Positions 51,071 to 58,896 of a DNA stretch of 64,000 nucleotides are shown in pieces. Where the stretch lies: NCBI GenBank assembly GCA_910580185.1, contig CAJTWC010000006.1, positions 1-64,000 of the forward strand, given 5' to 3'. Made by a program: the position numbers and the translations under genes. The notes under the pieces are model-generated. The model was not told the DNA's origin and ran no database searches. It saw only the letters and a program-made list of their open reading frames with translations. Origin of the DNA: an uncultured Bacilli bacterium. Lineage in GTDB: Bacteria; Bacillota_I; Bacilli_A; RF39; UBA660. Each line of letters begins with the position of its first letter. Position 1 is the stretch's first letter.

Positions 51071-52186
51071 TTAAAGTTTATCAAATTCATCAAGCATTTT
51101 ATTCAATTTCTTATCTGACTTATGTTTAATAATTAGTAAAACTATTATTACGATTAAAATGGAACCTAAAGAAATGGAAATTATTTTAATAGTATTTTTA
51201 CTAAGTTTAACCAACTGTTTTTTATTTTCCTTTTTAGTCACACTCTTATTATTACTTTGTTCAGCATTTATGGTATATGCTTTTTTAGAACCATTTTGTG
51301 CTGTAACTTCTACTAAAACTTTATAATTATTTTTCTTTAAATCATCTGCTCCCGTTATCATAACTGATGCTTTTTCACTTTCTGGAACAGCTTCTACCTC
51401 AAGGTTATTTTCTTTTTCTTTAACAATTACCTTATAATCTAATTTTTCTTTATCAAAGTTTATCTTATGATTTTTAATTTTTAAAGACTTTAAATCATTA
51501 TTAGACTTTGATACTGGTTTAGTTGTTATATTTTGTTTTGATGTATTAGTCTTTGAATTTGAAATCTTACTTTCAACCTTTGATAATATATTTGTTGGTT
51601 TTGAATTTGAAACAATATTTTTAGGTTCTTCTCCAACTATAGAATCTGTTTTTATTATATTAATTGTATGTTCATTTTTTGAATAATTAGATATGGTGAT
51701 TGCATCTTTTTCCTCGTAATCAGAATTTACTTTAATCAAAACAACATTTGCATTACTAATACTTATATTAGAGCTAGTTTTGTCAGTGTCCCTTACATAA
51801 AACTTTATGGTTGCAACATAATTATCACAATGTAGAACCCCATCTAAACACTTACCACCATTATTATATTCATTTATTACACTTTCCACATAAAAATGTT
51901 CCGAATCACCATCTACTTCTGTATTAAAACCAGGAGTTGTTCCACCCGTTACTATAAAAACATCGTCATCAAAATCCAATTGAAATACTACACCTGCGAC
52001 ACCCATAGTGTCATTAGTTCCCTTTTTCACATCAGAATAACTTATGTTAAATGATAAAGTAAACTCTTCACCTACTTTAACAGAATTAGTACCCGAAACA
52101 TTAACTCCTGTTATTGAGGCTGCTTTAACATTGATGACTGGTATTAAAAACAGCAAGCAAAAAATATAAAATAAACTCCTTTTCAT
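51071..52186 (-). CDS. Membrane-anchored cohesin-like and Ig-like protein
   Basis: 371 residues: signal peptide (1-22), a cohesin-like beta domain (about 24-175: VKVGEEFTLSFNIS, GVAGVVFQLDFDDDVF, YVATIKFYVRD), a Ser/Asn/Lys linker (180-230), a cadherin-like Ig domain (232-305: LKSLKIKNHKINFDKEKLDYKV), one membrane helix (about 330-350) and a short basic tail. Two Cys in KCLDGVLHC may pair. It could bind the dockerin of the giant protease at the membrane. The cohesin call rests on pattern only. Confidence 0.7.
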   Translation of the reverse strand: MKRSLFYIFCLLFLIPVINVKAASITGVNVSGTNSVKVGEEFTLSFNISYSDVKKGTNDTMGVAGVVFQLDFDDDVFIVTGGTTPGFNTEVDGDSEHFYVESVINEYNNGGKCLDGVLHCDNYVATIKFYVRDTDKTSSNISISNANVVLIKVNSDYEEKDAITISNYSKNEHTINIIKTDSIVGEEPKNIVSNSKPTNILSKVESKISNSKTNTSKQNITTKPVSKSNNDLKSLKIKNHKINFDKEKLDYKVIVKEKENNLEVEAVPESEKASVMITGADDLKKNNYKVLVEVTAQNGSKKAYTINAEQSNNKSVTKKENKKQLVKLSKNTIKIISISLGSILIVIIVLLIIKHKSDKKLNKMLDEFDKL

Positions 52187-52268
52187 ATATACACTCTCCT
52201 AACTTGATTATACATTAATATTGTTATAAAAGCGACCATAATTAGCATTATTATTAAAATTTTTGACT

Positions 52269-52293
52269 TGTTTTTAACTTTTTGTTAAAAACA
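52269..52293. promoter_or_regulatory. Upstream NrtR-type operator
   Basis: Perfect arms TGTTTTTAAC and GTTAAAAACA around TTTTT, ending three bases before the -35 box. Confidence 0.75.
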
Positions 52294-52295
52294 TA

Positions 52296-52324
52296 TTGAC
52301 ATTGTGATTTTTATTTGTTATAGT
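52296..52324 (+). promoter_or_regulatory. Promoter of the NrtR-like regulator operon
   Basis: TTGACA, 17-bp spacer, TATAGT: close to the vegetative consensus and placed between two palindromes. Confidence 0.8.
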
Positions 52325-52337
52325 ATGGCCAACAAGT

Positions 52338-52362
52338 TGTTATTAACCTTTTGTTAATAACA
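52338..52362. promoter_or_regulatory. Downstream NrtR-type operator
   Basis: Perfect arms TGTTATTAAC and GTTAATAACA around CTTTT, starting 14 bp after the -10 box; the centre is 69 bp from that of the upstream copy. Confidence 0.75.
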
Positions 52363-52379
52363 GAAAGGAGATGTTACTT

Positions 52380-53201
52380 ATGAATGATTTTAAGACAGAA
52401 GAAGAATTTTTAAAACAGTATAATCCAAATAAGTATGATAAGTTATCTATTACAGCTGACATAATTATATTTAGTATTTCTAATGAAGAAAAAGATAATT
52501 ATCGAAAGTTAAATAAGAAAAACTTTAGCATATTATTAGTTAAAAGAGATTCTTTTCCATTCAAAGATAAGTGGTGTTTGCCTGGAGGATTTTTAAGAAA
52601 TGATGAAGATCTTGACTGTGCTGCCAAAAGAATATTAAAGAAAGAAACAAATCTAGAAAACATATACTTAGATCAACTATATACATTTAGTAATCCTAAT
52701 AGAGATCCTAGAATGAGAATAGTTTCAACATCATATATGTCTTTGATAGATAGAAATATTTTAACTAACAAATTAAATTATAATGCTAAGTGGTTTAATG
52801 TAACTGTTGATGAAGAAGATGATAAAGTTAATATCATTTTGGAAAATAAAGAAGATATAATAAATTTTACATTAAAAAAAGAATATGGCGAGAAAGATAA
52901 AAGTCACATAACTTATAAAGTTATAGAAAATGATAAGTTAGCATTTGACCACGCAATAGCAATTGCAACAGGAATTAAAAGGCTGAAAAACAAAGTAAAA
53001 AATACAAACATTGCATTTAATTTAGTGTCAGAATATTTCACATTAAGTGAATTACAACAAGTATATGAAATTATTTTAAATAAAAAATTACTGGATCCAG
53101 CTTTTAGAAGAATGATTGCTAATAAAGTCATAAAGACGGATAAGATAAGAAAAGATGGCGGGCATAGACCATCTGTATTGTACAAATTTAATAATGAATA
53201 A
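52380..53201 (+). CDS. nrtR: NrtR-family NUDIX transcriptional regulator
   Basis: 273 residues, start MNDFKTEEE with AAAGGAG nine bases upstream. An N-terminal NUDIX domain (about 20-170; CLPGGFLRNDED, then a degenerate box in which RE is RI and EE is KE, so it is probably non-catalytic) is followed by a C-terminal winged helix (about 195-270; SEYFTLSELQQVYEIIL, AFRRMIANKVIKT). This is the NrtR architecture, a sensor of ADP-ribose that represses NAD genes. Two operators flank its promoter, so it is autoregulated. Confidence 0.88.
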   Translation: MNDFKTEEEFLKQYNPNKYDKLSITADIIIFSISNEEKDNYRKLNKKNFSILLVKRDSFPFKDKWCLPGGFLRNDEDLDCAAKRILKKETNLENIYLDQLYTFSNPNRDPRMRIVSTSYMSLIDRNILTNKLNYNAKWFNVTVDEEDDKVNIILENKEDIINFTLKKEYGEKDKSHITYKVIENDKLAFDHAIAIATGIKRLKNKVKNTNIAFNLVSEYFTLSELQQVYEIILNKKLLDPAFRRMIANKVIKTDKIRKDGGHRPSVLYKFNNE

Positions 53202-53214
53202 GTAGGTGATAATC

Positions 53215-53952
53215 ATGAATAAAGATAACCTAAAAACAACAAGAAAACTATACAAAGATAAGTTAAAAGAAAGAGATACTTTATTAAGATGCTCTCAAAA
53301 CAAAAGTGTTCAAAAATATATTAATATTATGGACTTAGAAAAACCAAAAATTCCGTCAAATGAAGATATAATACTTGAAATACTAAAGCAAAATCAAGAA
53401 GAAAATATATCCATATTTAATTATACAGATGGTGGAATATACATATATACTAGTACTTATGCAAAGTACGAAAATTATGCAGATGAATATTCACCACACA
53501 GTTATCTAATAAATAGTGATGGTAAAAAACGACTTGAAGAAGCACAAAAAAAAGAGCTACGCGACAAAATGTATAAAAGATGGCAAAAAGACTTTTTATG
53601 GACATATAGTTCTTTTTACAACTTACAAACTAGTAAATTTATACACCAAACCGATAACTATCCGATAAAAGATGAGCTTGGTAATAATATTGATAAAGCA
53701 CATCTACAAGCAAGCACTTTCATAACTTTTCCAAGTTTAAAGAAAAAATTAGATAGTTTACCACCATTTTGTCCATTTAATCTAAAAGAAGAAACGGATT
53801 TTTCTATAAAGAGTTTAGATATTTTAAGAGCACAGTTTTATATAATGTTGATGAATAATAATTATAATGATGTTTTAGAATATTATAGTGATGAAGATAA
53901 TTGGCAAGCAATAGAGGAAAATGCAAATAAATATTTAATAAAAAAAATATAG
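53215..53952 (+). CDS. Unknown protein in the NrtR operon, first gene
   Basis: 245 residues, start MNKDNLKTT with TAGGTGAT upstream. Soluble and rich in Lys, Asn and Tyr; sections such as YTDGGIYIYTSTYAKYENYADEYSPHSYL and RWQKDFLWTYSSFYN suggest a folded catalytic or binding domain, but no family is recognised. It follows the NrtR-like gene by 13 bp, so it should be under the same control, hinting at a role in NAD or ADP-ribose metabolism (inference). Confidence 0.7.
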   Translation: MNKDNLKTTRKLYKDKLKERDTLLRCSQNKSVQKYINIMDLEKPKIPSNEDIILEILKQNQEENISIFNYTDGGIYIYTSTYAKYENYADEYSPHSYLINSDGKKRLEEAQKKELRDKMYKRWQKDFLWTYSSFYNLQTSKFIHQTDNYPIKDELGNNIDKAHLQASTFITFPSLKKKLDSLPPFCPFNLKEETDFSIKSLDILRAQFYIMLMNNNYNDVLEYYSDEDNWQAIEENANKYLIKKI

Positions 53953-53989
53953 AAGTAACAGCTTCAAATGTTAGGGGGGGGAAAATATT

Positions 53990-54742
53990 ATGAAATTTTA
54001 CGCAAGAGATAAGGATAAAATATTAATATACAGTTATGTGCCAAATGAAACCAAAATATATGACTTTAAAAAAAGAGAAATAGAAGGTGAAAAAGAAGGA
54101 CCTCATTGGGTATTTGGCCATATCGATACAAAAAAAGATTATTATGGTGGCGGAAGTTTAGAAATAAAAAGTACTGATGTAAAAGAATTAAAATGGTTAC
54201 ATTATATAAAAGATGAATCTAAAATACCAGACGAAAGAAAAAAAGATTTATATGAATCATACTACAGTGCTAATGTAAATGATTACTACATAGAGAAAGG
54301 CTTAGGTGCTAAAAAACCAAAGAAAGGCTTTTACTTAGAAACTTATTCACCTACTGATATTAAAATAGATAATAAAGGTATCATTCTTCCACCAAGTATA
54401 AATGCTGAAATAGATAAAAACATACCAAATACTGGTCGTACTTATGAGGCTATTGTTATAAATGAAAGCTTAATTATGCTAGAGACAATTCAATTAGGAT
54501 TTATTTACTTCGATGATGATAGAGAATATGACTTAATTAATAATACAGATGTATTAAAATGTTTTGAGTTTTCTCAAGAAGATGAGTTTAATATTTCTGC
54601 ATTAGAAATATTATACAAAGATGAAACTTGGCATAAGAGAGCAGATTTTCATGAACCTAAAACAAATATATTTCAATATACTTTAAACATGGCAAATAAG
54701 GGTGCACGAATAATTAATAGAGTAAATCAACTAAAAAGATAA
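53990..54742 (+). CDS. Unknown protein in the NrtR operon, second gene
   Basis: 250 residues. Its RBS is a run of eight G (53974-53981) preceded by TTA, nine bases before ATG. Soluble; begins MKFYARDKDKILIYSYVP and has Gly-rich and aromatic segments (FGHIDTKKDYYGGGSLEI, GFYLETYSPTDIKI). Family not recognised. It lies 37 bp after the preceding unknown gene and ends at a bidirectional terminator, so it is the last gene of the NrtR-controlled unit. Confidence 0.7.
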   Translation: MKFYARDKDKILIYSYVPNETKIYDFKKREIEGEKEGPHWVFGHIDTKKDYYGGGSLEIKSTDVKELKWLHYIKDESKIPDERKKDLYESYYSANVNDYYIEKGLGAKKPKKGFYLETYSPTDIKIDNKGIILPPSINAEIDKNIPNTGRTYEAIVINESLIMLETIQLGFIYFDDDREYDLINNTDVLKCFEFSQEDEFNISALEILYKDETWHKRADFHEPKTNIFQYTLNMANKGARIINRVNQLKR

Positions 54743-54777
54743 AGTAATACTTATTATAGTATTATTTTATCTTTTTT
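54738..54777. terminator. Bidirectional terminator between the NrtR operon and a NUDIX gene
   Basis: AAAGATAAA-G-TAATACT...AGTATTA-TTTTATCTTT with T-runs on both sides. Confidence 0.75.
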
Positions 54778-55338
54778 TAATATTTCCTCAAGTTTGAAAG
54801 CTATCTTTCCATAATTTTTATCATTGTATAAATCATCAATTCCTATCCATTTATACCCTGTGGATTCTTCTTCATCTATTTTTATTTCCACCTTTTCATC
54901 TAAAATAAACAGATATCTAAAATCAAAATGATAATGTTCAGGTAAGTTTCTTTTTTTATTATACTCAATTACATGAGTATCAATTTCTATAGGAACTAAA
55001 TTATCATAAGTAATTTTCAACTGCTCTAAATTCTCTAGTCCAGTTTCTTCTCTAACTTCTCTTTTAGCAGTTTCTAAAGGATTTTCATCTATCTTTTCTG
55101 TATGTCCACCCGGAAATAAAAACATATCTAAAGTTTTATGATGTAACATTAAAAACATTCTTTCTTTTGAAGCGTATATAATACCACTAGCAGTTATATG
55201 TCCATTAAAATTATTTCTATCAGTTATCTCATCATCATTATGTGAATTTAAAAATTCTATTAGTTTCTCTTGCCTTTTATTTTCTTCTGAAAATACATTT
55301 AAATAATCATATACAAGTTTTAAAATTTCATTTCTCAT
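54754..55338 (-). CDS. NUDIX hydrolase
   Basis: 194 residues with AAGGAGG twelve bases upstream. The NUDIX box is complete: GGHTEKIDENPLETAKREVREETGLE (G-x5-E-x7-RE-x2-EE-x-G). The N-terminal 45 residues form a helical cap. The substrate is a nucleotide or nucleotide sugar. It follows a frameshifted nucleotidyltransferase gene whose stop lies within its RBS, so the two form an operon. It faces the NrtR operon across a shared terminator. Confidence 0.88.
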   Translation of the reverse strand: MRNEILKLVYDYLNVFSEENKRQEKLIEFLNSHNDDEITDRNNFNGHITASGIIYASKERMFLMLHHKTLDMFLFPGGHTEKIDENPLETAKREVREETGLENLEQLKITYDNLVPIEIDTHVIEYNKKRNLPEHYHFDFRYLFILDEKVEIKIDEEESTGYKWIGIDDLYNDKNYGKIAFKLEEILKKDKIIL

Positions 55339-55356
55339 AATCTTTTCTTACCTCCT

Positions 55357-56018
55357 TTAGTATGTATTATTAATATAAGAAATATTTTTAAAATACATTT
55401 TAGAATCAATTTCTATACTTTCTTCATTTCTTAACATAAAAGCATTATATAATATTTTTCTATATTCTTCTGGAATTTCCATATCTTTAGATCTTTTATA
55501 TATTTCATTATAAGATAAGCATAATATTTTTAAGCGATAATAAATTAAATCTCTGGTAACATAAAAACAAGATTTATAAAACATATCATTAGCTAAATCT
55601 ATATTACCACTTTTATATACCCTAACTGATGATAAAGCTACCCTAAATTAAAATTAATGTCTGCTAGTAAATTATCAATTATGATTTTTGGAGATTCTAA
55701 TTCTTCTAGAACTTTTTTTCCATATAACGTTTTAGCACCACCGCTAGTTAAAATACTCATATATATATTTCTTTCAAACGGTGTATCAATATCATAATTT
55801 AGTATTTCAGATAATCTAAATGGATATATTGCATAATCACTATCTTTTACTAATTCTAATATATGGCTTCTTGAAACATATATATCATCTTTAAAAATAA
55901 CTCCAATTTCATAGTCACTTTTACTATTGCAAGAATCAGTAGCTTTAGAACCATATAAAAATATAGAATATGGGTTAAAGTTATTAACTAAAATCTCTAT
56001 AACTTCTTCTAATTGCAT
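55357..56018 (-). pseudogene. Nucleotidyltransferase (MNT/ANT-like), frameshifted
   Basis: The first frame (start 56018) codes IFLYGSKATDSCNSKSDYEIGVI, the GS-x10-D-x-D-like active site of nucleotidyltransferases, and runs to DNLLADINFNLG-stop. The second, from about 55640 down to 55357, continues VALSSVRVYKSGNIDLANDMFYKSCFYVTRDLIYYRL..., a helical C-terminal domain. Adding one G to the GGG near 55640 rejoins them into about 220 residues. The enzyme would transfer AMP or another nucleotide; target unknown. Confidence 0.78.
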
Positions 56019-56056
56019 ATTAACTTTCTCTTCTATATATAGTTTATCATATTTTT

Positions 56057-56080
56057 AAAAAAACACCTAAAAGGTGTTTT
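56057..56080 (-). terminator. Terminator after tRNA-His
   Basis: Minus-strand AACACCT-TTT-AGGTGTT followed by TTTTT, 11 bp after the tRNA. Confidence 0.7.
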
Positions 56081-56090
56081 ATAATCAAAG

Positions 56091-56167
56091 TGGGGCGGAG
56101 TAAGGGAATCGAACCCTTGAATGCTGGTGCCACAAACCAGTGTGTTAACCACTTCACCAACTCCGCC
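56091..56167 (-). tRNA. tRNA-His (anticodon GTG)
   Basis: On the minus strand: G-1, acceptor GCGGAGT paired with ACTCCGC, D arm GTG/CAC, anticodon stem CTGGT/ACCAG with loop TTGTGGC, T arm AAGGG-TTCGATT-CCCTT, discriminator C73 opposite G-1 and an encoded CCA. G-1:C73 is diagnostic of tRNA-His. Confidence 0.97.
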
Positions 56168-56197
56168 ATAAAATGCATGCATTTAATAAATGCTAGT

Positions 56198-56226
56198 AGT
56201 ATTTTAGCAAACATGCCAAAGAAAAT
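56198..56226 (-). promoter_or_regulatory. Promoter of tRNA-His
   Basis: Minus-strand TTGATT, 17-bp spacer TTCTTTGGCATGTTTGC, TAAAAT, about 30 bp upstream of the tRNA; coordinates approximate. Confidence 0.55.
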
Positions 56227-56265
56227 CAATATATAATTTAAAAAATATATAAAAATTAAGTTGCT

Positions 56266-56303
56266 AGTAAAAAATGATTGATACATAAGATCAATCATTT
56301 TTA
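56266..56303 (-). terminator. Terminator after the zinc-ribbon gene
   Basis: Minus-strand AAAATGATTGAT-CTTATGT-ATCAATCATTTT followed by TTA, directly behind the stop codon. Confidence 0.7.
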
Positions 56304-56483
56304 TTATCTATTATTATTTTTATTTTCAAATTTAGCTTTTTTAGCTGCTCTACATTCTTTACATCTTACAGGTTCATTAGTTAGACCTTTTTGTGCATAA
56401 AATTCTTGTTCACCAGCAGTAAAAACAAATTCCTTACCACAGTCTTTACATACGATTTTCTTATCTTCGTAATTATTGTTCAT
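56304..56483 (-). CDS. Small zinc-ribbon domain protein, 59 residues
   Basis: AAGGAGG six bases before ATG (56483). The sequence begins MNNNYEDKKIVCKDCGKEF and has a second pair VRCKECRAAKK: CxxC at residues 12-15 and 41-44 form a zinc ribbon as in the probable zinc-ribbon family (zf-trcl). The tail is basic and Asn-rich. It is probably a nucleic-acid- or ribosome-associated factor. It has its own terminator. Confidence 0.85.
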   Translation of the reverse strand: MNNNYEDKKIVCKDCGKEFVFTAGEQEFYAQKGLTNEPVRCKECRAAKKAKFENKNNNR

Positions 56484-56614
56484 GTTAGTCCTCCTTACTT
56501 ATATTGATTCAAATTTTTTATGATATAGGAAACAACTTAAATAAGGAGCTCTTGTCATTAAAATATATAAATCTTTAATAAGTATATCACATTTATATGA
56601 TAATTAATAGTTAT
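56484..56614. other. Gap between dinB-like gene and zinc-ribbon gene
   Basis: AT-rich. It should hold the promoter of the zinc-ribbon gene (minus strand); TATACTTATT near 56579-56588 is a possible -10 region. No ORF. Confidence 0.3.
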
Positions 56615-57808
56615 TTATTCATCACTGTCAAGTAACGCAGCACTCTTAATTGTATTAGTTCCATACTTTTTATTTATCTTGTCCATTGCTTTTTGAACCT
56701 TATCTCTTTTCTCTAATTTTCCGGCTTCCTCAAATAAAGATACTTGTTCATAAGTTTTATCGGTAAAATCACTTACTCTAAGACCTACTAACCTTATTGA
56801 ATCACCTTTCCACATATCTCTTAATAATATGCAAGCATTTTCATATATATCTTCATTTGATGATATTGGATTAACTAATTTTTTTTGATGCTGGTAATTA
56901 AAAAAATTATTATTCTTAAGTTGTACTGCTATTACTGTTGCGTATTTTCCTTCTGCTCTAAGTCTAATACCAACCATGTCTGATAACCTTCTAAGTATTT
57001 TTTTTAAACCTGGAATATTATCCACGTCTTCTGGTAAAGTAGTAGAATGGCTTATTCCTTGATTTTTTGGAATAGGTCTTTCTACTGGGGAATCATCTAT
57101 TCCGTTTGCGTATTCATGCATCATTTTACCGCTGGATTTAAAGTATCTAGTGAGCATAGTTATATCTGCTTTTGCTAAATCCTCTATAGTATTTATACCT
57201 AATTCATGTAACTTCTTACTAGAGCTTTTACCTACCATAAATAATTCATCAACCAAAAGTGGCCACATTTTAGTTTTAACTTCATCTTCAAATAAAGTAT
57301 GAACCTTATTAGGTTTTTCAAAATCACTAGCCATTTTAGCGCACACCTTAGTATTTGCAACACCAACATTTACAGTAAAACCTAAAGTATCGTATATCTC
57401 ATCTTTTATTTTATAGGCAAGTTTAACCGGATCACCAAACATCATTTCCATACCAGTCATATCCATAAAACACTCATCTATTGAATACCTTTCAATAACT
57501 GGAGTATATTTACATAATATTTTATAAAAGGCATTAGAATACTCTGTATATTTTTGCCTATCAGAATGAACCACAAATAATTTATCAACTTTTCTTCTTG
57601 CCGTGTAAAGGGGCTCACCAGTTACTATACCTGCTTTTTTAGCGGGAAAACTTTTTGCAACCACAACACCTCTTCTTTTTTTCTCATCCCCGCCTACTAC
57701 CGCAGGTATCGTTCTTATGTCTAATTTACTACCATTTTTTAGCATTTCAATAGCAGACCACGATAGAAATGCATTATTAACATCAATATGAAATATTACC
57801 TTTTTCAT
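56615..57808 (-). CDS. dinB: DNA polymerase IV (Y-family, DinB-like)
   Basis: About 397 residues, start MKKVIFHIDVN (AGAGGTGAT upstream). A translesion polymerase: FHIDVNNAFLSW (metal-binding Asp), RRGVVVAKSFPAKKAGI, the catalytic YSIDECFMD (near residue 105) and the helix-hairpin-helix ELGINTIEDLAKAD. The C-terminal little-finger domain ends without a canonical beta-clamp motif, though VSLFEE near residue 372 (QVSLFEE) is a likely clamp-binding peptide. Active-site residues are all kept. Single gene. Confidence 0.93.
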   Translation of the reverse strand: MKKVIFHIDVNNAFLSWSAIEMLKNGSKLDIRTIPAVVGGDEKKRRGVVVAKSFPAKKAGIVTGEPLYTARRKVDKLFVVHSDRQKYTEYSNAFYKILCKYTPVIERYSIDECFMDMTGMEMMFGDPVKLAYKIKDEIYDTLGFTVNVGVANTKVCAKMASDFEKPNKVHTLFEDEVKTKMWPLLVDELFMVGKSSSKKLHELGINTIEDLAKADITMLTRYFKSSGKMMHEYANGIDDSPVERPIPKNQGISHSTTLPEDVDNIPGLKKILRRLSDMVGIRLRAEGKYATVIAVQLKNNNFFNYQHQKKLVNPISSNEDIYENACILLRDMWKGDSIRLVGLRVSDFTDKTYEQVSLFEEAGKLEKRDKVQKAMDKINKKYGTNTIKSAALLDSDE

Positions 57809-57855
57809 TTCTATCACCTCTATTAACATTATACTAAAAAAATCCCATTTTGGGA

Positions 57856-58566
57856 TTATTTTTTAAAACAAATGTACGCTACTACAAATAATAATATTAC
57901 AAGTGTTGATAATATTACTATTAGTATAATATTATTATCGTTAGTTTCTTTAGTTGTTATTTTAACTTCAGCATTAGAAACACTTTCTCTAACTACTTTT
58001 AGTACACTTTCATCGGATATTTTATTTAATAAGTGTATAGTTTCAGAAGTTGGATTTCCTGGCTGCTGCTCTCTTGTTTCCTTATCTACTAAAATAAATT
58101 CTGGGCTCATTATCCTAAGTTTACTCTTACCAAATTTAATTAGTCTTATTACACTACTCTTTGAAATAGTTGGTATTAACTTTCTTTTAAGTTTTATTTT
58201 AGTACCATCTTTATTTATTGCATAAGTTTTTATTGTTAAATTATTATCTATTAAAGAGTATGGAAAAAATCCTACCACTGTTCCTTGGTATTTTATTTTA
58301 AAACCATAATCTTCTTTAGAATACTTTTTTGAATCCGAAAAAAAATCAAATTCGTACTCCTTTGTAAGTTCCTTTATTTTCCTTCTTACCATTTCAATTT
58401 TTTTATTTTTTACTAATATGTAAAAATCAGAATGATATTCTAAAGACTCTCTTTCAGTAACAAGATATGGAACAATACTGCCAGATATTGCTATATTATT
58501 TATGATTTCTTCATCTTCAAAAAGGGTTATGATAATATCAATTATGTCATTGTAATTACTTTTCAT
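57856..58566 (-). CDS. Membrane-anchored nucleotidyltransferase-like protein
   Basis: 236 residues, AGGAG six bases before ATG. The N-terminal part has AISGSIVPYLVTERESLEYHSDFYILV: a GS motif and a single Asp in HSDFYIL, similar to MNT-type nucleotidyltransferases but with the two-Asp signature not complete. The C-terminus carries one membrane helix (about 212-233) with a short basic end, so the domain faces the cytoplasm as a tail-anchored protein. Function unknown; possibly a degenerate enzyme. Confidence 0.6.
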   Translation of the reverse strand: MKSNYNDIIDIIITLFEDEEIINNIAISGSIVPYLVTERESLEYHSDFYILVKNKKIEMVRRKIKELTKEYEFDFFSDSKKYSKEDYGFKIKYQGTVVGFFPYSLIDNNLTIKTYAINKDGTKIKLKRKLIPTISKSSVIRLIKFGKSKLRIMSPEFILVDKETREQQPGNPTSETIHLLNKISDESVLKVVRESVSNAEVKITTKETNDNNIILIVILSTLVILLFVVAYICFKK

Positions 58567-58614
58567 AGCAAGCTCCTATTTTAATTAATATACTTTAATT
58601 ATATAATAATTTTT

Positions 58615-58848
58615 CTAAAATACAATCAAAAATATAAATAATAATATACAAATTATAGTAAATCTAACGTGAAATATACTTTGAAACTTAATTTTTCTAA
58701 TGTTTTCAATTAATGTGGGCGCAAAAACTAATATTATTATCATAAAAGAAATTAAAAATTTAATAATATTCAAATCAAAAAATAAATAGATAGATAAAAA
58801 TAGCATAATAATTTGAATTATAAAATTTAAAAATATATATTTTCTCAT
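58615..58848 (-). CDS. Small membrane protein (tentative)
   Basis: 77 residues almost entirely hydrophobic, with two to three predicted helices (residues 5-25, 28-45, 60-77) and basic residues between. No clear RBS before the ATG and no recognised family, so it might be chance in AT-rich DNA. It lies alone between the nucleotidyltransferase-like gene and the rsmI operon. Confidence 0.35.
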   Translation of the reverse strand: MRKYIFLNFIIQIIMLFLSIYLFFDLNIIKFLISFMIIILVFAPTLIENIRKIKFQSIFHVRFTIICILLFIFLIVF

Positions 58849-58865
58849 ATTATATTTTATGGAAT

Positions 58866-58896
58866 TTAAAAAATAAAGTGTTAAATAACACCTTAT
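58866..58896 (-). terminator. Terminator after rsmI
   Basis: Minus-strand AAATAAGGTGTTA-TT-TAACACTTTATTT followed by TT, at the rsmI stop. Confidence 0.7.

Noticed and set aside
56047..56298. Open frame covering tRNA-His
   Set aside because: It runs through the tRNA and a terminator and has no RBS or recognisable domain.
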